Shown here: positions 55,626 through 64,000 of the stretch, piece by piece
Layout of the letters: the number at the start of each line of letters is the position of its first letter
Numbering within the stretch: the stretch's first letter is position 1
Source: Firmicutes bacterium HGW-Firmicutes-9
GTDB lineage: Bacteria > Bacillota > Clostridia > Christensenellales > CAG-138
Reading direction: 5' to 3'
DNA length: 64,000 nt
Assembly (NCBI GenBank): GCA_002841395.1
Contig: PGZM01000012.1
Coordinates: 1 to 64,000, forward strand
Position numbers and translations under genes: made by a program
Notes under the pieces: generated by a model
Told to the model about the DNA's origin: nothing
Databases searched by the model: none
The model's input: only the letters and a program-made list of their open reading frames with translations

Positions 55626-57026
55626 ATGATAGAGCCGATTTTGCAGGTGGATAAATCAACGAACATTCCTATTTATCTTCAGCTGTATGAATATTTTAAA
55701 AGGGAAATCACGGATGGAAATCTGCGGGAAAATGATAAGCTGCCGTCAAAACGTCATTTAGCCAATCATTTACAATGCAGCTTAAATACGGTTCAAGCCG
55801 CCTATAATCAACTTCTCGACGAGGGATATATTTTATCGAAAGCAAGGAGCGGTTATTTTGTTACGATCGTTGAAAATATCTCTCCGACAGCGGATCTTGA
55901 CAAGCTCAAGGAAACATCCGAAGATTCAGGTTTGAATCTTCCTTATGATTTCTCTCTGCATGGAATTGATGAAAACGGATTTCCGATTCGAATTTGGAGA
56001 AAGCTCTGTAATACGATTATTTGCAGGGAAAACAATGAGCTTTTCCGAGAAAGCAACCTACAGGGATTGTTTCGATTACGATCAAGCATTGCTAGTTATC
56101 TGCATGACGCGCGTGGCGTTATTTGTTCGGCAAAGCAAATAGTCATCAGCTCTGGAACCGAGTATTTACTTCAATTGCTGATTCAGTTGTTTGAGCATGA
56201 TTATGTCTATGCTATAGAAAATCCCGGGTATGAGAAATTCGCGTTGCTTTTTAGCAGCAACCGCGCAAGATTCGTGCCTGTTCAAGTGGAAGCGGATGGT
56301 ATCGATGTTGAGCAGATCGAAAAGAGTTCTGCTCAAGTGGTTTGTATCACTCCTTCGCATCAATTTCCGCTTGGTAGCGTTATGCCAATTAATCGGCGCA
56401 TTCGACTGCTAAACTGGGCTTATAGTGCGCCGGAGCGTTATATTATTGAAGACGATTATGATAGTGAATTTCGATACATTGGCAAACCAATACCTTCCTT
56501 ACAAGGGCTCGATAGCGAAGGAAGAGTCATCTATATTGGTTCATTTTCAAAGTCTCTAAGTCCTTCGCTAAGAATCAGCTATATGGTCATTCCTCCGGAG
56601 CTAATGGAACGTTACCTGTGGAAAATGAGCTTCTCTATATGCTCTGCACCTGTTCTGGAACAGGAAATTCTACATAGATTCATTGATAACGGTTATTATG
56701 ACCGGCACTTAAATCGCATGAGAAAGCTTTATCGACAAAAAAGAGAGGTAATGGTCAACACGATTCAACAAATGATGCCAAACACGGCGATCATAGGCGC
56801 AAACGCCGGACTGCACTTGGTTCTTAAGGTGAACAACGGCATGTCGGAGGATAACTTGATTGAAAGAGCAAAAATTGAAGGGGTGCAGGTATATGGCATC
56901 TCGTCTTATTTTTACGATACGCCACCGGCGCGATATCACGATGTCGTAGCGCTTGGCTTTGCCGCACTAGAAGAAACGGAGATCGTTTCGGCAATCACTC
57001 TCCTGAGAAAAGCGTGGTTTGATTAA
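55626..57026 (+). CDS. pdxR: MocR/GntR-family regulator, PdxR-like
   Basis: ATG 55626 (GGTGGAG upstream, close spacing) is preferred; 55614 is possible. About 466 aa: GntR-type winged helix at residues 10-75 (NIPIYLQLYEYFKREI, LPSKRHLANHLQCSLNTVQAAYNQL), a linker, then an aminotransferase fold with the PLP-lysine in YIGSFSKSLSPSLRISYM and EDDYDSEFRY. Divergent from pdxST by about 100 bases. MocR proteins in this position sense PLP and control vitamin B6 synthesis; the symbol is given from context. Confidence 0.85.
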   Translation: MIEPILQVDKSTNIPIYLQLYEYFKREITDGNLRENDKLPSKRHLANHLQCSLNTVQAAYNQLLDEGYILSKARSGYFVTIVENISPTADLDKLKETSEDSGLNLPYDFSLHGIDENGFPIRIWRKLCNTIICRENNELFRESNLQGLFRLRSSIASYLHDARGVICSAKQIVISSGTEYLLQLLIQLFEHDYVYAIENPGYEKFALLFSSNRARFVPVQVEADGIDVEQIEKSSAQVVCITPSHQFPLGSVMPINRRIRLLNWAYSAPERYIIEDDYDSEFRYIGKPIPSLQGLDSEGRVIYIGSFSKSLSPSLRISYMVIPPELMERYLWKMSFSICSAPVLEQEILHRFIDNGYYDRHLNRMRKLYRQKREVMVNTIQQMMPNTAIIGANAGLHLVLKVNNGMSEDNLIERAKIEGVQVYGISSYFYDTPPARYHDVVALGFAALEETEIVSAITLLRKAWFD

Positions 57027-57068
57027 CGGAGGCAGCAGGCAAACTTCCTTATGATATGGAGGGAATGT

Positions 57069-58280
57069 ATGGACTTTAATTTGAATGAGTTCCTAAAAGC
57101 TATTGCAAATACATTAGATACAATTGAAATGGATATCTTTGGCATACCGACAAATCATTCGAAGCGGATTGCCTATTTATCGGTGTTGATCGCCAAGGAA
57201 TTGAATCTACGAGACGAAGAGATATTTGATTTGGCCTCGTTGGCCATAATGCATGATAATGGCGCAAGTTTAAAAATTCTTCATGATAATATATCAGGAT
57301 CGACAAAAGAGAAGTTGGATATCGTGGAGAGCAGAAAAGAACATTGCATCATAGGAGAGGAAAATCTAAAAGATTTCCCGTTTTTAACATCACCCATTGA
57401 TGTGATTCTATATCATCACGAGAAATATAATGGAACTGGTTTTTTTGGAAGAACGGCGCAAGAAATACCATTGTTTGCGCAAATTATCGCGCTGGCTGAT
57501 ACGCTAGACTTAACGTTTGACCTGCGAGAAGGTCCACAGACGAAGGGGAAGAAAGAAGCATTTGTTCATGATCATAGGGATACGTTTTTCTCGCCTATTT
57601 TGACCAATGCGTTTTTAAAGGTATCCGAACATACAGAACTTTGGAACGGATTAAAAGATACAAATATCGATTCCAGCTTAAGTCAAGTGGTTCCACAGTT
57701 TAGCAACGCAATGAACTATGAGGATATCCGACAATTAACGAAGACTTTGTCTAAAATCATCGATGCAAAGTCGAAGTACACCCACGAACACTCAGCTGGC
57801 CTTTCAGTAAAGATTGCTACTATGGCAGATTTTTATCATATAGATTTCACTACAACACACAAACTATTGATTGCGTCTGATTTACATGATCTTGGAAAGT
57901 TGATTATAAGCAATGATATATTGGATAGACCGGGGAGATTAACAGAAGAAGAGTATAACAATATTAAGAGGCACCCGGCCATTGCAAAAAGTTGCTTAGA
58001 GAATGTCAGCGGATTTGAGGATATTTCCAGATGGGTGGGTAACCATCACGAAAAACTTAATGGATCAGGTTATCCTAACGGGCTGATCGCGGAGGATCTG
58101 GATTTCTATTCAAAACTCTTAACATCAATGGATGTTTATCAAGCTCTCACAGAAGAACGGCCGTACCGTTCAAGCATGGACCATTGGAATGCTATGAGGG
58201 TCATGCAAAAGATGGTGGATCTAGGTGAATTGGATTCACAAATCGTTCAGGACATTGATTTCGTTTATAGTAAAACATAA
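57069..58280 (+). CDS. HD-GYP domain protein with a second, degenerate HD domain
   Basis: ATG 57069 after TGGAGGG. About 403 aa, no membrane helix. The second half is a full HD-GYP domain: HEHSAGLS, SDLHDLGK, IKRHP, GNHHEKLNGSGYPNG. The first half has related parts, NHSKRIAYLS, IMHDNGA and YHHEKYNGTGFFG, lacking the Lys of HDxGK and the GYP triplet, so it looks like a decayed copy of the same fold. HD-GYP enzymes degrade c-di-GMP. It starts 43 bases after pdxR. Confidence 0.88.
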   Translation: MDFNLNEFLKAIANTLDTIEMDIFGIPTNHSKRIAYLSVLIAKELNLRDEEIFDLASLAIMHDNGASLKILHDNISGSTKEKLDIVESRKEHCIIGEENLKDFPFLTSPIDVILYHHEKYNGTGFFGRTAQEIPLFAQIIALADTLDLTFDLREGPQTKGKKEAFVHDHRDTFFSPILTNAFLKVSEHTELWNGLKDTNIDSSLSQVVPQFSNAMNYEDIRQLTKTLSKIIDAKSKYTHEHSAGLSVKIATMADFYHIDFTTTHKLLIASDLHDLGKLIISNDILDRPGRLTEEEYNNIKRHPAIAKSCLENVSGFEDISRWVGNHHEKLNGSGYPNGLIAEDLDFYSKLLTSMDVYQALTEERPYRSSMDHWNAMRVMQKMVDLGELDSQIVQDIDFVYSKT

Positions 58281-59202
58281 CACAGATCAACATTTGATAA
58301 TAAGTGATACATTTTAGCATTCTTGTTTAATCTCATGAGAGAACTATCCGTTCAGTTCTGGTATGATCAAGTTAAGGAGCAAAAACGCGAAGTATAAGCA
58401 ACAGATACCTCAAATCATTTTTCCAAATACTCCGAACTAAAAGAAATTGCTAGCAATAAAACAAAAAACGAGACTTTCGATCATAAGTATCATCTATAAT
58501 AAGCCAAATGCTTGGTAAACAGGCAAACGAATAAAACGATCGTTGTCGTATTAGCGATATACTTACTAAAGAAATTTAAAGTAATTTACATTAGTTAGGC
58601 TGATGTCTTCATTTTTTGACCTCATTGTATTAGTGAAATACTTGCTTTCTAATTCTAAATTACTCGAAAAGAGGGTAAGATAAGAGCCTGATCAATGGGG
58701 ATGGACGATAGTTCTAAGAGCTCTGCGTGAGCTGAAAATTGGAATTGCTGCAACTTATCAGCTTTATTAACCCGCAACCCGCAGACGTTGCGGGATTTTT
58801 CTTTTTTGGAGATTGGTATCGAATTTTCTCTTGAAAAGTAAAAGAGGGGAGTAACGAAACAGGAACGTGGCATAAAATATATTATTCTTAATTCACCGCA
58901 TAACTTCTCGCTTTTTGATTATTCGAACACTTGGTTGTATATATAGGCGTTTTAGGACTCGTTATAATCCTCCGTGGAAGTTTCGGAGGACGATGTTTGA
59001 GAGTTCGCGCCCACGCAATGGTTGAATGCGAAACCGTTAGTTTTTCATCAAAAAAAGCACAAAAATACCTCGAAATAATATATTTTCACAAAAATAGACG
59101 TTTTGCTTCCGCTTTTGAAAAGTCAGATTGTTTTATTTATATAGGGGGAGAAGAGGCAAAACTCGGACTGCACCTTAAAAACCAAATATGGAGGACAAAC
59201 CG
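58281..59202. other. Intergenic region with no gene, left border zone of the mobile element
   Basis: 922 AT-rich bases. A terminator lies at 58771-58800. A possible hairpin CCTCCG/CGGAGG is at 58969-58989 after TATAAT at 58963. A frame of 91 codons near 58931 lacks a start and binding site and is not a gene in my view. I see no tRNA or attachment repeat. Confidence 0.5.
58771..58808 (+). terminator. Strong terminator hairpin
   Basis: CCCGCAAC pairs exactly with GTTGCGGG across 8 bases, followed by ATTTTTCTTTTTT. It lies about 500 bases after the HD-GYP gene, so it may end a small unrecognised transcript rather than that gene. Confidence 0.75.
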
Positions 59203-59643
59203 TTGAACTGCGAGAGCGAACAGGCTGCCGCTGGCGCTATGTTTGATGCATTTTGTAAGGAGGTCCTCCGTAACACGGTTTTTAATTACAAACGGAAGAT
59301 CAAGCGGCAGTCAAGTAGAGAAGTGATCACGCCTGATCCTGAACAATATATCTCTGCGCGGGATGCCGTCTTTGATGTATATGAAACGGATCATCTGGTT
59401 ATCGAATTTGAGGGAAGTATATATCCGTTGGACAATGAAAAGCTTCATCAGTCGATGCTTACATTGCCGAAGAATCTGCTGGGTGTATTGTTGCTCAAGT
59501 TCTGGCATGGCCAGAAAGACGCGATAATCGCGAGTCACTTTGGCGTTTCATCAAGAACGATTCGTCAATGGCGTAGTCTTGCGATCGCTGAAATTCGGAA
59601 GTGGTATCAAGAAAAGGAGGTTGAATTTAGCGACACCTCGTGA
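59203..59643 (+). CDS. Sigma-70-like regulator of a Tn916-type element
   Basis: TTG start at 59203 behind TGGAGG at 59189-59194. About 146 aa with FDAFCKEVLRNTVFNYKRK at the start, a sigma region 2 to 4 linker, and a C-terminal region 4 helix-turn-helix (KDAIIASHFGVSSRTIRQWRSLAIAEIRKW). Genes of this type, paired with a small HTH gene, regulate conjugative elements of the Tn916 kind in Bacillota. The partner follows 42 bases downstream. Confidence 0.8.
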   Translation: MNCESEQAAAGAMFDAFCKEVLRNTVFNYKRKIKRQSSREVITPDPEQYISARDAVFDVYETDHLVIEFEGSIYPLDNEKLHQSMLTLPKNLLGVLLLKFWHGQKDAIIASHFGVSSRTIRQWRSLAIAEIRKWYQEKEVEFSDTS

Positions 59644-59685
59644 AATAAAAGAAGGGCTTCTTTCAAATCAGCCGATAGGAGAGAT

Positions 59686-59907
59686 ATGATTCTAAGTTTC
59701 GAGACAATTTGTGCCGCAGTAAAGGGAGATAAGGACGCAATAGAAGAAGTACTAAAGTACTACGATCCTTATATTGTTACGATGTGCACGTTCCAATCTA
59801 GGGAAGAGGATGGATTCGAATACACGTACGTAGATCATGACGCTATCCAATTATTACAAAAACGACTCGCTGAACAAATTCCAAAATGGAAGGAAATCTG
59901 CAAATGA
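59686..59907 (+). CDS. Small helix-turn-helix protein of Tn916 type (HTH_16-like)
   Basis: 73 aa, FETICAAVKGDKDAIEEVLKYYDPYI, then YTYVDHDAIQLLQKRLAEQIPKWKEI: the fixed pattern of the small regulatory protein that accompanies the sigma-like gene in conjugative transposons. AGGAGAG precedes the ATG. The next gene overlaps by 4 bases (ATGA). Confidence 0.85.
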   Translation: MILSFETICAAVKGDKDAIEEVLKYYDPYIVTMCTFQSREEDGFEYTYVDHDAIQLLQKRLAEQIPKWKEICK

Positions 59908-60725
59908 TACTTTTACCCGATCTGTTCGAATTCGCTTATGTGCCCAACTGGTTTGACCATCTGATCACGCTGGCTGAAATGGCAGTGCCGGAATCATGGC
60001 GATTTACCCATCCATTATTTACACCAAAGAACACTGACACACCGATCCTAGAAAAATATGTCAATTACGTTTTCAGGAAACAAATCATCGACTTTAACAA
60101 TTTCAATTACGCGTCCGATCCAGAATATGCGGACAGAATCTTTTACGTCAGAAATGAAAAAGCATGTTTTAACACAGGCCTCTACACAAAGAACTACAAG
60201 AGCATCTATGGATGCTTCACCCGAAATAAACGCAAAGACGCGATGCAAGACTGGTTTTTTCGCGGTTTCTTTGACGATGTCGCGTCCGATATGAAGTATG
60301 TGCAACCATTGCCGGATAAACCGGGATTGCTGCTGCCGATCACGGGCATGACGTACTTCCCCGTGTGGGACATTCGTGTCAATGTGAACCACATTCTGTG
60401 CGATCCAGATAATTTCGCACGGCTTCCACTGGAAGTACAGCGCGTGAAGAACTTGTCGCTTCTGCTTGAAACCGCCGTCGAACTTGCGCGGCGCAAAGCG
60501 TCGTTTGAACCCGGTATCGTGGTGCCGCAGGGATATCAGGGCAAGGTGCAATTCTTGCTGCCGTTGTGTTTGCTGGATACCGAGCACACCGACCTTGCCA
60601 TGACGCTCACGCCCATGGACGGCTATTATCTAGGCCATACCTGCCTGACGCTGGAGATGGCTTATATGAACGCGCGGCTGATCGGCAGACCGGTCGCTCC
60701 CTGGCTTCTGGAACTCGTGACCTGA
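59904..60725 (+). CDS. Mobile-element protein, possibly DUF3825
   Basis: ATG 59904 overlaps the preceding stop. About 273 aa, soluble. It contains IFYVRNEKACFNTGLYTKNYKSIYGCF, WFFRGFFDD, and YFPVWDIRVNVNHILCDPDNFARLP, then GKVQFLLPLCLL and LTLEMAYMNARLIGRPVAPWL. The layout resembles DUF3825, a family common in mobile elements, whose function is not known. I am moderately sure of the family and make no functional claim. Confidence 0.55.
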   Translation: MILLPDLFEFAYVPNWFDHLITLAEMAVPESWRFTHPLFTPKNTDTPILEKYVNYVFRKQIIDFNNFNYASDPEYADRIFYVRNEKACFNTGLYTKNYKSIYGCFTRNKRKDAMQDWFFRGFFDDVASDMKYVQPLPDKPGLLLPITGMTYFPVWDIRVNVNHILCDPDNFARLPLEVQRVKNLSLLLETAVELARRKASFEPGIVVPQGYQGKVQFLLPLCLLDTEHTDLAMTLTPMDGYYLGHTCLTLEMAYMNARLIGRPVAPWLLELVT

Positions 60726-60779
60726 TTTTTCCGGCTGCCGCCCTCAGGGGTTAAGGATATAGCACATTAAAACTAAATA

Positions 60780-60838
60780 GGGCCTGGCGAGCGGCGCTTT
60801 TTGTGCCGTGCCGCCGGGTCCTTTTTTTCGTGCGCTCA
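60780..60838 (+). terminator. Terminator or attenuator before the second sigma-like gene
   Basis: GGGCCTGGCG pairs with CGCCGGGTCC (two G-U pairs) around a GC-rich loop and is followed by seven Ts. It sits between the upstream operon and the gene at 60883, so either it ends transcription or reads through under control. Confidence 0.7.
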
Positions 60839-60882
60839 AAAATGCGCCAATCGTCGGGCTCTGAACGAAAGGAGCCGGACAA

Positions 60883-61281
60883 ATGGAACTGGTCAATATT
60901 AAGTATCGCTTTGCTGACGGGCACATTGAGGAATTGGAGGTGGAGCAAGAGATCGCGGAGGCACTAAATGAACTAGATCGGAAGGAGTACAACAACACAC
61001 AAAAGGAGACGCGACGCCACGTAACCTTTGACGTATCCGAGGAACTGTCGTGGTTGGCGGTTGATGATCAGAGATTAACCCGAGTGCTTGATGGTGCAAC
61101 AGAGGAAACTCGGCTGCATACTGCAATATCCGAATTGAGCATCAGACAACAGACGCTGATTCGTGAATTGTTCTTTCATCGGAAAACACAGGCTGCAATC
61201 GCAGAACAGCTTGGAATTTCACAGCAGGCTGTGAGTGATCAGTTATCGACGATCATAAAAAAGTTGAAAAAACTTTTATGA
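60883..61281 (+). CDS. Sigma-70 region 4-like regulator, phage or ICE type
   Basis: 132 aa; AAAGGAG precedes the ATG. N-terminal VNIKYRFADGHIEELEVEQEI is followed by an amphipathic part and a C-terminal helix-turn-helix (IRELFFHRKTQAAIAEQLGISQQAVSDQLSTIIKKLKKLL is split over residues 92-132). Short sigma-like proteins of this form often lie ahead of phage replication modules, as here. Confidence 0.75.
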   Translation: MELVNIKYRFADGHIEELEVEQEIAEALNELDRKEYNNTQKETRRHVTFDVSEELSWLAVDDQRLTRVLDGATEETRLHTAISELSIRQQTLIRELFFHRKTQAAIAEQLGISQQAVSDQLSTIIKKLKKLL

Positions 61282-61531
61282 GAATCCTTGTATTTTGCTT
61301 TTTTCGTGACCTACAGGTGAAGGGGCTATTTTTCGGAACCTTGACATCTGAATATCCGGTGGTTATGAGAAGCCCGTACAGTCGAGGATAACTTCCCAAA
61401 GTGCGGCCCGGCGGGATGCGGGGAGCAAAGAGCTGCGCGGCGAAGAGCCGATCATGACCACCGCCCATTCTCCGGGATAGAAGCGTCAAATAGGAGAAAC
61501 ATTTAAATCCGTACCCCTTCGGGAAGGGATC

Positions 61532-62977
61532 ATGGAAAACAAGAAATTACATATGCCCATCAGAGCGCGTCCGTATGATCACCAACGACGCGCTTTTTCG
61601 TTTGCCTGCCAGACTTTCGGGCTGGCCGGGCACGATCCTCCGACTAGCCGCGGAGTGGCACTGCTCATGGAAATGGGAACCGGCAAAAGCCTGACCGCGA
61701 TCGCGATCGCCGGGCGACTGTTTCTCGAGAGTAAGGTCGAGAGAATGCTGATCGTCGCGCCATTGTCCATCCTAGGCGTTTGGCAGGAGGAGTTTTTAAA
61801 ATTCGCTGATTTCGAGTACTCGCTCGTCATATTGAATGGCGGCGAATCCAAGAAGATCGAGAAACTGCGACAAATGCCGACATCGGGCTTGCAGGTGGCG
61901 GTCATCAACTACGAATCCGCGTGGCGACTGGAAAAGGAACTCACGGCATGGGACGCTGACCTCATTGTGTGCGACGAAGGGCACAAGATCAAAACGCACA
62001 ATATCGCAGCGAGTAAATGCATGCATCGGCTTGGCGCGAAGGCCCGGTACCGAATGCTGCTGACTGGGACGATCATCACGAACAAAGCGATCGACGTGTT
62101 CAGTCCGTACAAGTTCCTGAATCCAACGGTGTTCGGCAACAGCTTTTATGCTTTTCGCAACCGCTACTTCGACATGGTTGGGTATGGCAATCACACGCCA
62201 GTCCTTAAAGCAAACATGGCAGAGGAGCTTACGCGACGCATTCATAGCATCGCGTTTCGTGCGACGAAGGCCGAGTGCCTCGATCTGCCGGAAACGACGG
62301 AGATTGTCCAGCGGGTCGAACTGGAGCAGCAGGCAAGGAAATTGTATCAACAGCTGGTTCGGGACAGTTACGTACAAATCAAGTGTGGCGAGATCACCAC
62401 CGCGAACGTTCTAACCCGGTTGTTGCGACTCTCGCAACTGACTGGCGGCTTCCTGCGCGGCGACGAAACCGACCGCGTAGAACGCGTCAGTTCCGCGAAA
62501 CTGGACGCGCTTTCGGACATCATCGACAGTGCGGCGCAGGAAGGCGGCAAGCTCGTGGTCATCGTACGGTTTCTGCCGGAGATTGACGCAATCACCGCCA
62601 TGCTGGAACGGAAGTCGATCGGATACGCACTGATCACCGGCGCGGTGAAGGATCGCGATGAGCAGGTGCGTCGGTTTCAGGCGGATCCCGATGTGACCGT
62701 GTTCGTTGGCCAGATTGCGACGGCTGGGTTGGGCATCACGCTCACCGCCGCCGACAAGATGGTGTTCTACTCGCTGGATTACAGCATGTCGAACTTCGAG
62801 CAGGCGAAAGCACGCATCCACCGCGTCGGGCAAAGGAATCCCTGCACCTATATCTACCTCGTTACCGCCGGCACCGTAGACGAGAAAGTGCTCCAGGCGC
62901 TGCGCGATAAAGCCAATTTGGCCAGAGTCCTGATCGATGAGTACTGGACAGGCAAGAACCCTTTCGAGACACCCTGA
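61532..62977 (+). CDS. SNF2/DEAD-type helicase of phage origin
   Basis: 481 aa with Walker A MGTGKSLTAIAIA, DEGH as motif II, TGTIITN as motif III, and C-terminal motifs GQIATAGLGITLTAADKMVFYSLDYS and QAKARIHRVGQ. The usual order and length of phage-encoded SNF2-like helicases. GGGAAGGGATC precedes the ATG. It should unwind or translocate on DNA during element replication. Confidence 0.9.
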   Translation: MENKKLHMPIRARPYDHQRRAFSFACQTFGLAGHDPPTSRGVALLMEMGTGKSLTAIAIAGRLFLESKVERMLIVAPLSILGVWQEEFLKFADFEYSLVILNGGESKKIEKLRQMPTSGLQVAVINYESAWRLEKELTAWDADLIVCDEGHKIKTHNIAASKCMHRLGAKARYRMLLTGTIITNKAIDVFSPYKFLNPTVFGNSFYAFRNRYFDMVGYGNHTPVLKANMAEELTRRIHSIAFRATKAECLDLPETTEIVQRVELEQQARKLYQQLVRDSYVQIKCGEITTANVLTRLLRLSQLTGGFLRGDETDRVERVSSAKLDALSDIIDSAAQEGGKLVVIVRFLPEIDAITAMLERKSIGYALITGAVKDRDEQVRRFQADPDVTVFVGQIATAGLGITLTAADKMVFYSLDYSMSNFEQAKARIHRVGQRNPCTYIYLVTAGTVDEKVLQALRDKANLARVLIDEYWTGKNPFETP

Positions 62978-62988
62978 AAGGAGTACAT

Positions 62989-63405
62989 ATGGAATCAAAA
63001 GAACTGTTCGCGTTAGCGGATGAGCTGCGCGCATTGAAGGAAGCGAAGAAATACGCGGAGCAAGAGCTCAAAGAGATCACGGAAGAGATGGACCGCGTGG
63101 ATGCCGATCTTGTCCAACGCATGGCGGAAACCGAAACGCAAAATTTCACCCGCAATGGAACAATGTTCTGCTTGACCAACACGACGCGCGCTTCGGCGAC
63201 CGCAGGACGTAAGGATGAACTGTTCGAGGCGCTGCGCGCGGCGGGGTATGACGATCTCATCTACGAGACCATCAACGCTAACTCGCTTTCGGCGTTCGTG
63301 AAGGAACAGACCATGGAGAACGGTGATATTCTGCCGCAATGGTTGGATGGACTCGTGACCGTATTTGAAAAGACAACTGTGGGCGTGCGCAAAGCCGCCC
63401 GATAA
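62989..63405 (+). CDS. Phage-type protein of unknown function with coiled coil
   Basis: 138 aa: an N-terminal coiled coil (LKEAKKYAEQELKEITEEM), then NFTRNGTMFCLTNTTRASAT and DELFEALRAAGYDDLIYETINANSLSAFVKEQ. This second half is a small alpha/beta domain seen between helicase and recombination genes in phage-like replication modules. No catalytic residues. AAAGGAG precedes the ATG, 11 bases after the helicase stop. Confidence 0.7.
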   Translation: MESKELFALADELRALKEAKKYAEQELKEITEEMDRVDADLVQRMAETETQNFTRNGTMFCLTNTTRASATAGRKDELFEALRAAGYDDLIYETINANSLSAFVKEQTMENGDILPQWLDGLVTVFEKTTVGVRKAAR

Positions 63406-63425
63406 AGAGAAAGGAAAACGACAAT

Positions 63426-64000
63426 ATGACACAAGAAACAGGAATCGTAACAACCAACAGCGCGTTTGAGGAACTCGCAAACTTCAACCTGACCGAAGCG
63501 ATGTCGCAGGAACTTGAGGGGCTGAGCCTCTCGTTTGAGCGCATCAAGATCCCTTCTGCCGGGAGTACGGTGTTTGAACTACCGTCGGTGGATGGCGGCG
63601 AACTGGAAACGGTGAAGGAGTTCACGGGCGTGATTCTGTATCACCATCCGCTGTTTGCGTATTACCGGGATAAATACGCGGGCGGCAACGAACCGCCCGA
63701 CTGCGGCAGTTTCGATGGTATAACTGGGGAGGGCAATCCCGGCGGTGCATGCGCGAAGTGCCGTTACAACCAATTCGGCTCGGGCGAAGGTGGTGGCAAG
63801 GCGTGTAAGAATCGCCGTCGCATCTATATTCTGCGCGAGGGTGAGGTGTTTCCGGTTCTGCTTTCGCTGCCGACCGGCTCACTCAAGGAGTTCACGCGAT
63901 ACATCCAGCGACTCTTGAGCCGCGGCAAGAAATCGCTTGCCGTGGTTACCCGGTTCTCGCTCAAGAAAGCGGTTAACACGGGTGGTATCGCGTATTCTCA
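63426..64000 (+). CDS. Cys-rich phage-type DNA-binding candidate, cut by window end
   Basis: ATG 63426 with AAAGGAAAA upstream; the frame stays open to the last base, at least 191 codons. It contains four cysteines in DCGSF, CAKC and ACKN arrangement, fitting a zinc-ribbon insert, and a C-terminal SRGKKSLAVVTRFSLKKA that looks like an OB-fold strand. Proteins in this position beside phage helicases are often single-strand DNA binding. The function is inferred from order only. Confidence 0.6.
   Translation, partial: MTQETGIVTTNSAFEELANFNLTEAMSQELEGLSLSFERIKIPSAGSTVFELPSVDGGELETVKEFTGVILYHHPLFAYYRDKYAGGNEPPDCGSFDGITGEGNPGGACAKCRYNQFGSGEGGGKACKNRRRIYILREGEVFPVLLSLPTGSLKEFTRYIQRLLSRGKKSLAVVTRFSLKKAVNTGGIAYS

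Noticed and set aside
58690..58715. GATCAATGGGGATGGA resembling the end of repeat B/C
   Set aside because: Only about 15 bases match loosely and the hairpin part is absent, so it is not counted as a fourth copy.
58931..59206. Open frame of 91 codons before the sigma-like gene
   Set aside because: Starts at a TTG without ribosome binding site, is AT-rich and lacks any motif; it looks like leader sequence.
61282..61531. Very short start-to-stop frames between the sigma-like and helicase genes
   Set aside because: They are under 20 codons, without convincing ribosome binding sites.

Overview
The window looks like a chromosomal segment of an anaerobic, monoderm Bacillota (Clostridia-like) bacterium. 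Pointers are strong AGGAGG-type ribosome binding sites with some TTG/GTG starts, lipobox substrate-binding proteins, a GlpA/GlpB/DUF1667 flavoprotein set, PdxST-type vitamin B6 synthesis, a Tn916-type regulatory gene pair, and an exopolysaccharide locus with no outer-membrane export protein. I see no rRNA, tRNA or CRISPR array. Species cannot be named from sequence alone.

Layout. 0-6 kb: the end of a hybrid sensor kinase, a broken REC-GGDEF gene, a GGDEF remnant, then a substrate-binding lipoprotein overlapping a membrane GGDEF-EAL protein. 6-14 kb: AraC regulator and a sugar ABC importer (binding protein, two permeases, no ATPase) with a fused GH65 disaccharide phosphorylase/beta-phosphoglucomutase. 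14-19.4 kb: AraC regulator and a four-gene operon of an APH-fold kinase and three GlpA/GlpB/DUF1667-type redox proteins. 19.7-33.3 kb, minus strand: an 11-gene exopolysaccharide locus (processive GT2, membrane protein, bactofilin-like protein, AlgI acyltransferase, DHHW protein, VTC-domain protein, DUF4956 protein, CotH-like kinase, two glycosidase-like proteins, UDP-GlcNAc 2-epimerase). 33.9-38.9 kb: two paralogous phosphodiester-glycosidase-domain proteins around an OmpR-type two-component system, then a small membrane protein. 38.9-43.5 kb: DedA protein and a five-gene ABC-2 transporter operon. 43.7-47.8 kb: PepSY protein, a second two-component system and a COG4705-like membrane protein. 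48.3-53.6 kb: receiver remnant, then an intact hybrid kinase/REC-GGDEF operon paralogous to the one at the left edge. 54-57 kb: pdxST with a divergent MocR/PdxR-type regulator; then an HD-GYP protein. 59.2-64 kb: the left part of an integrated element with a Tn916-type HTH/sigma pair, a second sigma-like gene, an SNF2-type helicase and phage-like proteins, running off the window.

How it may work together. Four proteins here make, break or are predicted to break cyclic di-GMP (GGDEF-EAL, REC-GGDEF, HD-GYP, plus decayed GGDEF copies), and the largest operon builds a surface polysaccharide. I infer that this region links external sensing to matrix production; the sequence shows proximity but no direct c-di-GMP receptor (no PilZ domain was seen in the synthase). 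The sugar-import/phosphorylase operon and the kinase/flavoprotein operon look like separate carbon-use modules under their own AraC regulators.
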